51,475 nt of DNA, from assembly GCA_035504215.1 (NCBI GenBank), contig DATJSI010000135.1, positions 1-51,475 of the forward strand, in the 5' to 3' direction. A program made the translations under genes and the position numbers. The notes under the pieces are model-generated. The model saw nothing but the letters and a program-made list of their open reading frames with translations. It did not search any database and was not told the DNA's origin. The DNA is from Mycobacteriales bacterium (GTDB lineage: Bacteria; Actinomycetota; Actinomycetes; JAFAQI01). Each line of letters opens with the position of its first letter. Within the stretch, counting starts at the first letter, position 1. Of the stretch, positions 18,404 to 27,808 are shown piece after piece.

Positions 18404-20092
18404 GTGAGCCATCCGCACCCCGAGCTCGGGGCGCCACCACCTCTGAGCGACGGCGGCCTACGGATCGTTCCGCTGGGCGGCATCGGCGAGATCGGTCGCA
18501 ACATGACGGTGTTCGAGCACCGCGGCCGGCTGCTCATCGTGGACTGCGGCGTGCTGTTCCCGGAGACCGAACAGCCCGGCGTCGACCTGATCCTTCCGGA
18601 CTTCACCTACCTGCAAGACCGCTGGGACGACATCGATGCGGTGGTGCTCACCCACGGCCACGAGGACCACATCGGCGCGGTCCCGTACCTGCTGCGGGAG
18701 AAGCCCGACGTCCCGCTGGTCGGGTCCCGGCTCACGCTCGCGCTGGTCGAGGGCAAGCTGGCCGAGCACCGGATAACACCGCTCACCCTCGAGGTCCGCG
18801 AGGGCCAGACCGAGCAGCTCGGCCCGTTCGCCTGCGAGTTCTTCGCGGTCAACCACTCCATCCCCGACGCCCTCGGCGTGGCGATCCGTACGGCGGCCGG
18901 CACCGTCCTGCACACCGGCGACTTCAAGATGGACCAGCTTCCGCTCGACGGGCGGATCACCGACCTCGGTGGGTGGGCGAGGCTCGGGCGCGAAGGCGTC
19001 GACCTGTTGATGAGCGACTCGACCAACGCCGAGGTCCCGGGCTTCGTGACGTCGGAACGGCTGATCGGCCCGGTGCTCGACGACGTGTTCCGGACGGCCG
19101 GCCGCCGGATTATCGTCGCGTGCTTCGCCTCGCACGTGCATCGCGTGCAGCAGGTGCTCGACGCGGCCCACTCGCACCATCGGCGGGTTGCCTTCATCGG
19201 CCGGTCGATGGTGCGCAACATGGGGATCGCCCGGGATCTTGGCTACCTGCGCATTCCGTCCGGGCTGATGATCGACATGAACGACGTCGACGCCCTGCCG
19301 CCCGAACAGGTCGTTCTGATCTCGACCGGATCGCAGGGCGAGCCGATGTCCGCCCTGTCGCGGATGGCCAACCGCGCCCACCAACAGGTGCGGGTCGAGC
19401 CGGGAGACACTGTCGTGCTCGCCTCCTCACTGGTCCCCGGGAACGAGAGCGCGGTCTTCCGGGTGATCAACGGGCTGAACCGGCTCGGCGCCCACGTGGT
19501 GCACAAGGAGACCGCGCTGGTGCACGTCTCCGGCCACGCGCCCGCCGGCGAGCTGTTGTTCGTGCTCAACATGACCAGGCCGTCCAACGTGATGCCGATC
19601 CACGGGGAATGGCGGCATCTTCGTGCGCACGCTGAGCTCGCGGTGCAGACCGGGGTGCCGCGACGCAACGTGGTGCTCGCCGACGACGGCGTCGTGGTCG
19701 ACCTGGTCGACGGCCGGGCGTCGATCGTGGGCGCGATCCCCGCCGGCTACGTGTACGTCGACGGTCTCGCGGTGGGCGATGTCGGTGAGCAGCAGCTCAA
19801 GGACCGGCTGATCCTCGGCGGCGGCGGCTTCGTGACCGTTGTCGTGGTGGTCGACTCGGTGACCGGCAAGCTCACCGCCGGCCCGGAGATCCTCGCTCGC
19901 GGCTTCTCCGAGGACACCTCCGCGTTCAGCGCCGTGGTCCCGTTGGTCGAGGAGGCCATCAGGGAGGCCGCCGTGGAAGGGATCAGCGAGCCGCACGACC
20001 TGCGCCAGCGGGTCCGCCGGGTGATCGGCAAGTGGGTCAGTGACACCTACGGGCGGCGCCCGATGATCATCCCGGTGGTCATCGAAGTCTGA
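18404..20092 (+). CDS. rnj: Ribonuclease J
   Basis: RNase J is a metallo-beta-lactamase/beta-CASP ribonuclease with endo- and 5' to 3' exonuclease activity in rRNA maturation and mRNA decay. The zinc motif HGHEDH is at residues 84-89. Later motifs are HTGDFKMDQ, MSDSTNAEVPG, STGSQGEPMSALSRMA in the beta-CASP region and HVSGHAPAGEL. The C-terminal domain ends EVWKWVSD-like (IGKWVSDTYGRRP). GTG 18404 gives 562 residues. The dapA-rnj-ftsK order is conserved in actinobacteria. Confidence 0.94.
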   Translation: MSHPHPELGAPPPLSDGGLRIVPLGGIGEIGRNMTVFEHRGRLLIVDCGVLFPETEQPGVDLILPDFTYLQDRWDDIDAVVLTHGHEDHIGAVPYLLREKPDVPLVGSRLTLALVEGKLAEHRITPLTLEVREGQTEQLGPFACEFFAVNHSIPDALGVAIRTAAGTVLHTGDFKMDQLPLDGRITDLGGWARLGREGVDLLMSDSTNAEVPGFVTSERLIGPVLDDVFRTAGRRIIVACFASHVHRVQQVLDAAHSHHRRVAFIGRSMVRNMGIARDLGYLRIPSGLMIDMNDVDALPPEQVVLISTGSQGEPMSALSRMANRAHQQVRVEPGDTVVLASSLVPGNESAVFRVINGLNRLGAHVVHKETALVHVSGHAPAGELLFVLNMTRPSNVMPIHGEWRHLRAHAELAVQTGVPRRNVVLADDGVVVDLVDGRASIVGAIPAGYVYVDGLAVGDVGEQQLKDRLILGGGGFVTVVVVVDSVTGKLTAGPEILARGFSEDTSAFSAVVPLVEEAIREAAVEGISEPHDLRQRVRRVIGKWVSDTYGRRPMIIPVVIEV

Positions 20093-20129
20093 GCCCGCGT
20101 GGCTCGTGTGACGGGTGTGACAGGCGGGA

Positions 20130-20135
20130 TAGGCT
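20130..20135 (+). promoter_or_regulatory. -10 element for probable leaderless ftsK
   Basis: TAGGCT lies 6 nt before the GTG at 20142, with no Shine-Dalgarno. Confidence 0.4.
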
Positions 20136-20141
20136 GCCGGG

Positions 20142-22592
20142 GTGGCAACCAAGACTTCCGCGCGCCCTCGTCCGGCCGCCACCCGCTCCAGGAGCGCGGC
20201 ACCCGCGCGGCGCCGGACGACCACCCGGAAGCCGGCCTCCCGCCGGACCGCAACCCGGCGCCCGGCCGCTCGGCGGCGCCCGGTACGCCGAGGTCCGAGC
20301 CTGCCGATCCGGCTGCTGCGCGCGTTCGGCCGGGCGTTGCTCGGACTGTGGATGTTGATCGCTCACGGGGTGGGCGCGATGGCCCGCTCGCTCGGCGGCG
20401 GCGCGCGTGAGCTCGATCCGGCCCACCGTCGCGACGGGATCGGCCTGCTCACCCTCGCCGCCGCGCTCGTCGTCGCGCTCGGAGCGTGGGCCGACTCGGC
20501 CGGTCCGGTCGGCCACGACCTGACCTCCGCGCTGCGCGAGATCTGCGGATCGGGCGTCATGGTGCTTCCGATCGCGCTCGGCGCAGGCGCGGTTCATCTG
20601 CTGCGCCGGCCGGCGCCACCGGACACTCCGCGCGGCCGCGTCGTCATCGGCTGGCTCGCACTCGCGGTGGGCCTGCTCGGCATCCTCGACCTCGCTCACG
20701 GCGACCCGAGCGGGTCCGCCGCCCGCCGCGGTGCCGGTGGCCTGCTGGGCGTGCTCGCCGGCTCTCCGCTGGGCACGGCGTTGACGGCGTACCTCGCGGT
20801 TCCGATCCTCGTGCTGGTCGGGCTGTTCGGCCTGCTGGTCGTGACCGGCACCCCGTTGCATGCCGTCCCGGATCGGCTGCGCGCCTTCGGTCGCCGGCCG
20901 CAGGAGCCGACGCCCGAGCCCGACGACGGCATGCTGCCGACCGAGCCGATCAAGCGGGGCCGGTCGCTGCGGCGACGGGCGATGCCGACCGACGCCGACG
21001 AGCCGTTCGCTGCCTCGCCGGTGTTGTCAGAGGCGGACGCCGAGCCCCCGCGGGTCATCACGCTGCCCGACGCGGAACCCGGCGTACCGGTCGAGCCGAA
21101 GCCGGTGAAGCAGCTGCGGCTCGGCGACGGCAGCTACCAGCTGCCGCCACTGTCGATCCTGCGCGAAGGCTCGGCGCCGAAGACCCGGAGCAAGGCCAAC
21201 GACGCCGTCATCGACGCACTCACGCAGGTCTTCCGAGAGTTCGACGTCGATGCGGCGGTCACCGGCTTCACCCGCGGCCCGACCGTCACGCGCTACGAGG
21301 TCGAGCTCGGGCCCGGCGTCAAGGTGGAGCGGATCAAGGCGCTGCAGCGCAACCTCGCGTACGCCGTGAAGAGCCCCGACGTGCGGATCATCGACGTGAT
21401 CCCGGGCAAGTCCGCGATCGGTATCGAGATCCCCAACGTCGACCGCGAGACCGTCAGCCTCGGTGACGTCTTACGTTCACCCGTGGCGAGTCGCGACCAC
21501 CACCCGCTGGTCGCCGCGCTGGGCAAGGACGTCGAGGGCCGCTACATCGCGGCGAACCTCGCGAAGATGCCGCACATCCTCATCGCGGGTGCGACCGGCG
21601 CAGGGAAGAGCACGTGCATCAACGCGTTGATCACATCGGTGCTCGCGCGGTCGACGCCCGACGAGGTGCGGCTGGTGCTGATCGATCCCAAGCGGGTCGA
21701 GCTCACGCACTACCAGGGCATTCCACAGCTGATCACGCCGATCATCACGAGCCCGAAGAAGGCCGCCGAGGCACTGCAGTGGGTCGTGCGCGAGATGGAG
21801 CTGCGCTACGACGACATGGAAGCCGCCGGCGTGCGCCATATCGACGACTTCAACGCGAAGCTGAAGTCGGGCAAGCTGACCGCACCGCCGGGCAGTGACC
21901 GCACCTTCAGCTCCCATCCTTATCTCCTCGTCGTCGTCGACGAGCTGGCCGACCTGATGATGGTTGCCCCGCGCGACGTGGAAGACGCCATCGTGCGGAT
22001 CACACAACTCGCCCGTGCGGCGGGCATCCACCTGGTCCTCGCGACGCAGCGGCCCAGCGTCGACGTGGTGACCGGGTTGATCAAGGCGAACGTGCCGAGC
22101 CGGCTGGCGTTCGCGACCGCGAGCCTGGCGGACTCCCGTGTCATCCTCGACCAGCCCGGCGCCGAGAAGCTGGTCGGCGGTGGTGACGCGCTGTTCCTGC
22201 CGATGGGCGAGAGCAAGCCGATCCGGCTGCAGGGCGCGTACGTGTCCGACGGGGAGATCGACGCGGTGGTCAAGCACTGTACGGCGCAGATGCAGCCGGT
22301 CTACCGCGAGGACGTGGCCTCCCCGGCGGCCGGCCGCCGAGAGGTCGACGAGGAGATCGGAGATGATCTCGACCTGCTCTGCCAGGCGGTCGAGCTGGTC
22401 GTGACCACCCAGTTCGGCTCGACCTCGATGTTGCAGCGCAAGCTGCGGGTCGGCTTCGCGAAGGCGGGCCGGCTCATGGACCTGATGGAAAGCCGCGGCG
22501 TCGTCGGCCCGTCGGAAGGGTCCAAGGCGCGCGACGTCCTGGTCCGGCCGGAGGAGCTCGAGGGCATCCTGGCCACTCTCCGAGGCGGCTGA
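20142..22592 (+). CDS. ftsK: DNA translocase FtsK/SpoIIIE
   Basis: FtsK pumps DNA at the division septum and helps resolve chromosome dimers. The N-terminal 50 residues are very basic and low in complexity. Membrane segments follow between about residues 105 and 245, including TLAAALVVALGAW and AVPILVLVGLFGLLVV. Then come an acidic linker, the motor with Walker A AGATGAGKST (about 482-491) and LLVVVDELADLM (Walker B), and the gamma domain (ELVVTTQFGSTSMLQRKLRVGFAKAGRLMDLME), which reads polarity sequences. The length of 816 is typical for actinobacteria. GTG 20142 is the only well-placed start. Confidence 0.94.
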   Translation: MATKTSARPRPAATRSRSAAPARRRTTTRKPASRRTATRRPAARRRPVRRGPSLPIRLLRAFGRALLGLWMLIAHGVGAMARSLGGGARELDPAHRRDGIGLLTLAAALVVALGAWADSAGPVGHDLTSALREICGSGVMVLPIALGAGAVHLLRRPAPPDTPRGRVVIGWLALAVGLLGILDLAHGDPSGSAARRGAGGLLGVLAGSPLGTALTAYLAVPILVLVGLFGLLVVTGTPLHAVPDRLRAFGRRPQEPTPEPDDGMLPTEPIKRGRSLRRRAMPTDADEPFAASPVLSEADAEPPRVITLPDAEPGVPVEPKPVKQLRLGDGSYQLPPLSILREGSAPKTRSKANDAVIDALTQVFREFDVDAAVTGFTRGPTVTRYEVELGPGVKVERIKALQRNLAYAVKSPDVRIIDVIPGKSAIGIEIPNVDRETVSLGDVLRSPVASRDHHPLVAALGKDVEGRYIAANLAKMPHILIAGATGAGKSTCINALITSVLARSTPDEVRLVLIDPKRVELTHYQGIPQLITPIITSPKKAAEALQWVVREMELRYDDMEAAGVRHIDDFNAKLKSGKLTAPPGSDRTFSSHPYLLVVVDELADLMMVAPRDVEDAIVRITQLARAAGIHLVLATQRPSVDVVTGLIKANVPSRLAFATASLADSRVILDQPGAEKLVGGGDALFLPMGESKPIRLQGAYVSDGEIDAVVKHCTAQMQPVYREDVASPAAGRREVDEEIGDDLDLLCQAVELVVTTQFGSTSMLQRKLRVGFAKAGRLMDLMESRGVVGPSEGSKARDVLVRPEELEGILATLRGG

Positions 22593-22612
22593 GCGGTCGC
22601 TGATTTGGCCCG

Positions 22613-22641
22613 TTGCCGAGGCCAATCGGCCGACCTAGACT
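22613..22641 (+). promoter_or_regulatory. SigA-type promoter for the RodZ-like gene
   Basis: TTGCCG (22613-22618), a 17-nt spacer and TAGACT (22636-22641) resemble a housekeeping promoter. Transcription would start near 22648, giving a short leader before the ATG at 22662 or the GTG at 22677. Confidence 0.45.
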
Positions 22642-22661
22642 GGACTCGGCACCAGCACCCT

Positions 22662-23459
22662 ATGAAGGCCGGTTTTGTGACCGTCGGCGAGACACTTTCC
22701 CACGCCCGACGTACGCGAGGGCTATCGGTCGACGACGTAGCCGCACAGACTCGGATTCGTTCGACCGTCATTCGCGGGATCGAGGCGGATGACTTTCGGC
22801 TGTGCGGCGGCGCGGTCTATGCCCGCGGGCACATCCGAAGCATCGCGAAGGTGCTCGGTGTCGACGCGGTGCCGCTGGTCGCGGAGTTCGACGCCGCGCA
22901 TCAACCCGATCCGCTGGTCGAACGCGTCCCGGTCGCGGCCGTGGTGGCGCCGCAGCCGACCGATCCCGACGTCGTGAGCCGCTCCGAGCGGCATCGCCCG
23001 AACTGGACGGCCGCGATGGCAACGGCGCTTGCGGTCGTCTGCGTGATCGCGATCGCGGCATTCATCGCCAACCGCGGCGGCGGCGGCAACAAGGGACAGC
23101 ACGCCAACAAGCCGCCGGCGGTGTCGACCCAGCAGACCACGCCGCCGCCGAGCGTCACGCCGAGCACTCAGCCACCGGTGCAGCAGGCAGCCGATCGCGC
23201 AACGATGCTCGTGCGCACCATCCACGGACGCACCTGGCTGTCCATCACGTCGAAGACGGGGACGCTGCTCTTCGAGGGCATCCTCGCTCCCGGTGAGCAG
23301 AAGAAGTTCACGAACCGCCACGGGTTGACCTTCGTCATCGGCAACGCTCCCGCTGTCGATGTCGTCGTCAACGGCCATGACATCGGTGAGCCGCCCTCGT
23401 CGGGCAACGTGTCGCGTGGTGACGTGAGCCCGGGCGCCGACAACGTCCAGCAGGCCTGA
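22662..23459 (+). CDS. RodZ-like membrane protein with N-terminal HTH and DUF4115-type C-terminus
   Basis: The protein has a Cro/C1-type HTH near the N-terminus (TLSHARRTRGLSVDDVAAQTRIRSTVIRGIEADDF), one membrane segment (about residues 117-137, WTAAMATALAVVCVIAIAAFIA), a Pro/Thr/Gln-rich linker and a C-terminal beta domain (HGRTWLSITSKTGTLLFEGILAPGEQKKF). This is the RodZ topology; RodZ links the cell-shape machinery to the membrane. Actinobacteria without MreB also have such proteins, and their role is less clear. ATG 22662 follows the promoter closely; GTG 22677 has GAAGG 8 nt upstream and may be the true start. It lies between ftsK and rimO. Confidence 0.75.
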   Translation: MKAGFVTVGETLSHARRTRGLSVDDVAAQTRIRSTVIRGIEADDFRLCGGAVYARGHIRSIAKVLGVDAVPLVAEFDAAHQPDPLVERVPVAAVVAPQPTDPDVVSRSERHRPNWTAAMATALAVVCVIAIAAFIANRGGGGNKGQHANKPPAVSTQQTTPPPSVTPSTQPPVQQAADRATMLVRTIHGRTWLSITSKTGTLLFEGILAPGEQKKFTNRHGLTFVIGNAPAVDVVVNGHDIGEPPSSGNVSRGDVSPGADNVQQA

Positions 23460-23467
23460 CGCCGCAC

Positions 23468-23473
23468 TAACCT
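23468..23473 (+). promoter_or_regulatory. -10 element for probable leaderless rimO
   Basis: TAACCT lies 6 nt before the GTG at 23480 and there is no Shine-Dalgarno. Confidence 0.45.
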
Positions 23474-23479
23474 GGCACG

Positions 23480-24853
23480 GTGCCCCGCTCGGTTCGTCTC
23501 GTCTCGCTGGGCTGTGCGCGCAACGACGTCGACTCGGAAGAACTGGCCGCGCGACTCGAGCTGGCCGGTTGGTCGGTCACCGACTCCGAACGCGCCGACG
23601 TGGTGATGGTCAACACCTGTGGCTTCGTCGACGCGGCGAAACGGGAGAGCATCGACGAGCTGCTCGGCGCCACCGGTGACGGGCGTCCGGTGGTTGCGGT
23701 CGGGTGCCTGGCCGAGCGGTACGGCGCGCAGCTCGCCGCCGAGCTGCCCGAGGTCACGGTGCTCGGCTTCGACGACTACGAGCCGATCGGCGACCGGCTC
23801 GACGATGTGCTCGCCGGGCGTCCACTCGTGCCGCACACGCCGCGTGACCGGCGTACGTTGCTGCCGGTCGTGCCGGTCGAGCGCCCACTCGGATCGGTCG
23901 AGGTCGGCATCCCGGGACACGCGGGTGGTCCGCAGGGCGTGCTGCGGCGGCGGCTCGGCAACGGGCCGGTCGCGCCACTGAAGCTCGCCTCGGGCTGCGA
24001 CCGCCGGTGCGCGTTCTGCGCGATCCCGAGCTTCCGCGGCGCGTTCGTCTCCCGGCCGCCCGAGGAGATCGTGGCCGAGGCGGCTTGGCTTGCCTCGACC
24101 GGTGTCCGCGAGCTGGTGCTGGTGAGCGAGAACTCCACGTCGTACGGGAAGGACCTCGCGGACCTTCGAGCGCTCGAGAAGCTGCTGCCTCGCCTGGCCG
24201 CGGTCGAGGGCATCGAGCGCGTGCGCGTCTCGTATCTCCAGCCGGCCGAGCTTCGGCCGTCGCTGATCGAGACGATGACCGCCACGCCCGGGGTCGCGGC
24301 GTACTTCGACTTGTCCTTCCAGCACTCGAGCGAGCCGCTGCTCCGCCGGATGCGGCGCTTCGGAAGCACCGATCGCTTCCTCGAGCTGCTCGCTGCGATC
24401 CGCGCACGGGTGCCGACCGCCGGCGTGCGAAGCAACGTGATCGTCGGCTTCCCCGGTGAGAGCGAGGCGGACCTCGAGGAGCTGGAGCGCTTCCTGTCTG
24501 CGGCTCGGCTGGATGCGATCGGGGTGTTCGGCTACTCCGCGGAGGACGGAACGGAGGCGGCCGGCCTGCCGGACCAGCTTCCGGCCGAGGCGGTTGCGGC
24601 ACGGGTGGAGCGGATCGCCGGACTGGTCGAGGAGCTGGTCGCTCAGCGCGCCGAGGACCGGATCGGTGAGCAGGTTGCTGTGCTGCTCGCTACGGCCTCG
24701 GACGGCTGCATCGAGGGCAATGCCGAGCACCAGGCGCCCGAGGTGGACGGCGCGGTCGCGGTGCACGGTGCCGCACAGCCGGTCGTCGGCGACATCGTGT
24801 ACGCGACAGTGACCGAGACCGACGGGGTCGACTTGGTGGCGGTGGCCGGGTGA
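23480..24853 (+). CDS. rimO: Ribosomal protein S12 methylthiotransferase RimO
   Basis: RimO is a radical SAM enzyme that adds a methylthio group to a conserved Asp of ribosomal protein S12. The N-terminal MTTase domain has three cluster cysteines ([34 protein letters not shown]). The radical SAM cysteines are in [13 protein letters not shown] (about residues 173-180). The C-terminal TRAM-like part is shorter than in MiaB, and the wording SYLQPAEL and [14 protein letters not shown] is RimO-like. The length is 457. Its stop overlaps the pgsA start (GTGA). Confidence 0.92.
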   Translation: MPRSVRLVSLGCARNDVDSEELAARLELAGWSVTDSERADVVMVNTCGFVDAAKRESIDELLGATGDGRPVVAVGCLAERYGAQLAAELPEVTVLGFDDYEPIGDRLDDVLAGRPLVPHTPRDRRTLLPVVPVERPLGSVEVGIPGHAGGPQGVLRRRLGNGPVAPLKLASGCDRRCAFCAIPSFRGAFVSRPPEEIVAEAAWLASTGVRELVLVSENSTSYGKDLADLRALEKLLPRLAAVEGIERVRVSYLQPAELRPSLIETMTATPGVAAYFDLSFQHSSEPLLRRMRRFGSTDRFLELLAAIRARVPTAGVRSNVIVGFPGESEADLEELERFLSAARLDAIGVFGYSAEDGTEAAGLPDQLPAEAVAARVERIAGLVEELVAQRAEDRIGEQVAVLLATASDGCIEGNAEHQAPEVDGAVAVHGAAQPVVGDIVYATVTETDGVDLVAVAG

Positions 24854-25521
24854 GCGATCACGGGGGGAGCGGGCATCAGCGGTTGGTGCCCGCGAAGCTG
24901 AGCCCGCCGAGACCCGACCAGATGGGGGACCCGATCAGCGGCGCGGCGGTAGCGAACATCGCCAATGCACTGACACTTCTCCGCCTGCTGCTGGTGCCCG
25001 TGTTCGTGGTGCTCGTGGCCCACGACGGCGGGCACTCCGACGGCTGGCGGGTTGCCGCGTTCGTCGCGTTCGCGACCGCCTGCATCACCGACCTGATCGA
25101 CGGTGACCTGGCGCGCCGTCGCAACCTGGTCACGGAGGTCGGCAAGATCGCCGACCCGATCGCGGACAAGGCGCTCACCGGCTCGGCGCTGCTCAGCCTT
25201 TCGGCACTAGGGGTGCTGGCCTGGTGGGTCACGATCGTGGTGTTGGTACGCGAGCTCGGAATCACCGGTCTGCGCTTCTTCGTGATCAGGCACGGCGTGA
25301 TTCCGGCCAGTCGCGGCGGCAAGCTGAAAACCTTGCTGCAGAACATCGCGATCGCGCTCTACATCCTGCCGCTGACCGGTGCGCCCGCGACCGCGCGCTT
25401 CTGGGTGCTCGGGCTCGCGCTGGTCCTGACCGTGGCCACAGGTGGGGACTACGTGTCGAAGGCGTTGACGCTGCGTCGCACGAGTGAACGAGCGATGCGC
25501 AAGCGAGAGAGCCGGGCGTGA
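24850..25521 (+). CDS. pgsA: CDP-alcohol phosphatidyltransferase (phosphatidylglycerophosphate synthase PgsA type)
   Basis: The enzyme probably transfers a phosphatidyl group from CDP-diacylglycerol to glycerol-3-phosphate at the inner membrane. The signature D-G-x2-A-R-x8-G-x3-D-x3-D is complete in [23 protein letters not shown]. About five hydrophobic segments are visible, with a 35-residue hydrophilic N-terminus. GTG 24850 overlaps the rimO stop, and the pgsA stop overlaps the pncC start; rimO-pgsA-pncC-clgR is an operon by spacing. M. tuberculosis has pgsA3 at this place. Confidence 0.9.
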   Translation: MSDHGGSGHQRLVPAKLSPPRPDQMGDPISGAAVANIANALTLLRLLLVPVFVVLVAHDGGHSDGWRVAAFVAFATACITDLIDGDLARRRNLVTEVGKIADPIADKALTGSALLSLSALGVLAWWVTIVVLVRELGITGLRFFVIRHGVIPASRGGKLKTLLQNIAIALYILPLTGAPATARFWVLGLALVLTVATGGDYVSKALTLRRTSERAMRKRESRA

Positions 25522-26003
25522 GCCTCGCCCGGCAGATCCACGAGATCCTGCTGGCGCATGACGAGACCGTTGCGACCGCCGAGTCGCTGACCGCGGGCCT
25601 GGTCGGTGCGGCGCTGACCTCGGTCCCCGGCGCGTCGGCGACCTACCGCGGGGGACTGATCGTCTACGCCACCGACCTGAAGGCGTCGCTGGCGGGAGTC
25701 TCGTTGGCGCTGCTCGCAGATCGCGGCGCCGTGGATCCGGACGTCGCGAGCGCGCTGGCGAGCGGCGCACGATCCCGGCTCGGTGCGAGCTGGGGGCTGG
25801 GACTGACCGGCGTCGCCGGTCCGGACCCGCAGGACGGCAAGCCGGTCGGAACGCTGTTTGTCGCGCTGGCGGGGCCCGGCGACCTGACCGAGGTCGTCTC
25901 CGACGTCCTGCCCGGCGACCGCGTGCAGATCCGGGCCGGCGCTGTCGATGTCGCGCTCGGCCTCTTGCGCGACACGCTTGCGGCGCGCGAGTACCGTGTG
26001 TGA
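25518..26003 (+). CDS. pncC: Nicotinamide-nucleotide amidase (CinA C-terminal domain protein)
   Basis: This is a stand-alone CinA C-terminal domain of 161 residues, predicted to deamidate NMN to nicotinate mononucleotide in pyridine nucleotide recycling. Typical motifs are ATAESLTAGLVGAALTSVPG, YRGGLIVYATDLK and GLTGVAGPDPQDGKPVGTLFVA. The GTG start overlaps the pgsA stop, and the stop is followed immediately by the ATG of the HTH gene. The N-terminal MoCF domain of full CinA is absent, as is common. Confidence 0.9.
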   Translation: MSLARQIHEILLAHDETVATAESLTAGLVGAALTSVPGASATYRGGLIVYATDLKASLAGVSLALLADRGAVDPDVASALASGARSRLGASWGLGLTGVAGPDPQDGKPVGTLFVALAGPGDLTEVVSDVLPGDRVQIRAGAVDVALGLLRDTLAAREYRV

Positions 26004-26411
26004 ATGCTTCTGCTGCGTCGAGCGCTCGGTGAGGTTCTTCGTCGCCATCGGCTTCGGCAGTCGCGGACCTTGCGCGACGTGAGCCTCGCTGCCGGCGTAT
26101 CGCTCGGCTACCTGTCGGAGGTGGAGCGGGGGCGCAAGGAGGCGTCGAGCGAGCTGCTCGCGTCGATCTGCACCGCACTCGACATCACGCTGTCCGAGGT
26201 GCTGCGCGAGGTCAGCGACGACCTGGCCCGTGACGACCGCCGCCGCCGGCTCGCCCCGGTCGGCTTCACGCTCGCACCTGCGTCGCTGCCGGCCGCGCGG
26301 CCGGTTGCCGGCATCGCACCCCGGGTGCCGCAACCCGCACGCCCGGTCGCGCCGGTCGCGCCGGTCGCGTCAGTCGGGTTCGGACTGCACCTGCCGGTCG
26401 TCGCGGCCTGA
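26004..26411 (+). CDS. ClgR-like XRE family transcriptional regulator
   Basis: A 135-residue protein with a Cro/C1 HTH at about residues 8-68 ([38 protein letters not shown]). This form and its place after pgsA-cinA match ClgR, the actinobacterial activator of clp protease and related stress genes. The C-terminal tail is rich in Pro, Val and Ala, with a short PVAPVAPVA repeat encoded by a 9-bp tandem repeat. ATG 26004 follows the pncC stop without a gap. The regulatory targets are not shown by this sequence. Confidence 0.8.
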   Translation: MLLLRRALGEVLRRHRLRQSRTLRDVSLAAGVSLGYLSEVERGRKEASSELLASICTALDITLSEVLREVSDDLARDDRRRRLAPVGFTLAPASLPAARPVAGIAPRVPQPARPVAPVAPVASVGFGLHLPVVAA

Positions 26412-26412
26412 C

Positions 26413-27009
26413 GTGACGTCGTCGCATTTCGCATCGGCGGCGCCGATTCACGAGCGGGGCCTGCACAGCCGTGCCGGCAACGCGATGGCGCGCACGCGCA
26501 CGGCGGTTCTCGATGGTGCTTCGCGAGCGGTCGAGAAGCACGGTGCCCGCAAGGCCACCATGGCCGACATCGCGTCGCTTGCCGGTATTGCCAAGGGGAC
26601 CCTCTACAACCACTTCCGGGCGAAGGAAGCGGTCTACGCGGCAGCTCTCGACGCCGGCATTCGCAGCCTCGCAGCGGAGTGCACGGCCGCCGCGCGCGAG
26701 GACCTCAGCGAGGCGCTGGCCCTGGCGGCTGACCGGATCGGTGGGCATCCTGCGCTTCGCCGGGTCGCCGCCGACGAGCCTGCGGTGCTCGCTGTGCTGG
26801 TGACCCCGACCGACATGCCGTTGTGGGGCCTGGCCCGCTCGTCGGTTCGCGATGTGCTGGTCGCGGCGGGGGTGGCGACCAGCGCCGGGTCGATCGACTT
26901 GGTGGTGCGTTGGCTGGCCGGCTTCATCGCGGCACCGGGGGTCGATCCCGGAACTCAGGCCGACCTGCTCGCCCGGGCTTTGCTGCCGGCGGGTGCCGGC
27001 CCGGTCTGA
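26413..27009 (+). CDS. TetR family transcriptional regulator
   Basis: The N-terminal HTH is clear: TRTAVLDGASRAVEKHGARKATMADIASLAGIAKGTLYNHFRAKEAVY in the TetR pattern, at about residues 27-75. The C-terminal ligand domain is helical and not recognised. GTG 26413 lies 1 nt after the previous stop; an internal ATG at 26485 (MARTRTAV) is a possible shorter start. The 3' end overlaps the convergent nei gene by 55 bp. The ligand and targets are unknown. Confidence 0.8.
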   Translation: MTSSHFASAAPIHERGLHSRAGNAMARTRTAVLDGASRAVEKHGARKATMADIASLAGIAKGTLYNHFRAKEAVYAAALDAGIRSLAAECTAAAREDLSEALALAADRIGGHPALRRVAADEPAVLAVLVTPTDMPLWGLARSSVRDVLVAAGVATSAGSIDLVVRWLAGFIAAPGVDPGTQADLLARALLPAGAGPV

Positions 27010-27782
27010 CACGACGGGCACCAGTAGCAGACTCTGGAGTACGGCGGCGAGCCCTGCATCGCCTGCCGGATCCGCGTTCCGCAGCGACGGCACCCGAGGC
27101 CGGATCGCTCGAAGACCCAGTGCTCCGTCCCGCGGCGCAGGTTGCCGGTCGTGCTCTGCGCGTCATGGTCGCGATTCGCGAGCATCAGCCGGCGGGCGCG
27201 TTCGACGAGCCGCGGCACGTCCGCAACCTCACCGACGTCGGTCCAGGGAGTGAGGCCGGAGAGGAACAACACCTCGGCCTTGTAGAGGTTGCCGATCCCG
27301 GCGAGGTTGCGCTGGTCGAGCAGCGCCTCACCGATCGCTCGTCCGGGCGCGGCGGCCAGGCGCTCGACTGCGACCGCTGCGTCCCAGTCCGGTCCGAGCA
27401 GGTCCGGGCCGAGATGACCGACGACCCGCGACTCGTGTCGGGTCTCGAGGAGATCCACGACCGGCAGCCGGTACCCGACCGCCTCCCACTCCTCGTTGCG
27501 CAGGATGACCCGGATCTCATGCGCCGCTCCGCCGCGGCGGCGTACGCCGATGCGGTGCAGCCGCCAGGTGCCGTCCATCCGGAAGTGGGTGTGCAGGGTG
27601 AGCTCGCCGTCGAGCCGGGTCAGCAGGTGCTTGCCGCGGCTCACGACCTCCCGGACGGACCGCCCGGACAGGTCGACGGTCGCGAGCGATGGCACTCGAA
27701 AATCGCTGTAGGTCAGGACCCGGCCGGCCAGGGCGAGATCCATCCGCTTGGCGGCGAGCCAGACGGTGTCGCCCTCAGGCAC
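26955..27782 (-). CDS. nei: Fpg/Nei family DNA glycosylase-AP lyase
   Basis: The enzyme excises oxidised bases and cleaves the abasic site. The mature N-terminus PEGDTVWLAAKRMD gives the catalytic Pro-Glu pair directly after the GTG start at 27782. It has HTHFRMDGTWRL and the helix-2-turn-helix region NLAGIGNLYKAEVLFL. A C-terminal zinc finger has CRRCGTRIRQ and CYWCPSCQ. The form is Nei-like (endonuclease VIII) rather than MutM. It lies 26 bp after lhr on the same strand, as in other actinobacteria, so the two probably form a DNA-repair operon. The 3' end overlaps the TetR gene. Confidence 0.88.
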   Translation of the reverse strand: MPEGDTVWLAAKRMDLALAGRVLTYSDFRVPSLATVDLSGRSVREVVSRGKHLLTRLDGELTLHTHFRMDGTWRLHRIGVRRRGGAAHEIRVILRNEEWEAVGYRLPVVDLLETRHESRVVGHLGPDLLGPDWDAAVAVERLAAAPGRAIGEALLDQRNLAGIGNLYKAEVLFLSGLTPWTDVGEVADVPRLVERARRLMLANRDHDAQSTTGNLRRGTEHWVFERSGLGCRRCGTRIRQAMQGSPPYSRVCYWCPSCQTGPAPAGSKARASRSA

Positions 27783-27808
27783 GGTGTCGGTCAGCCATGG
27801 TGTCGCCC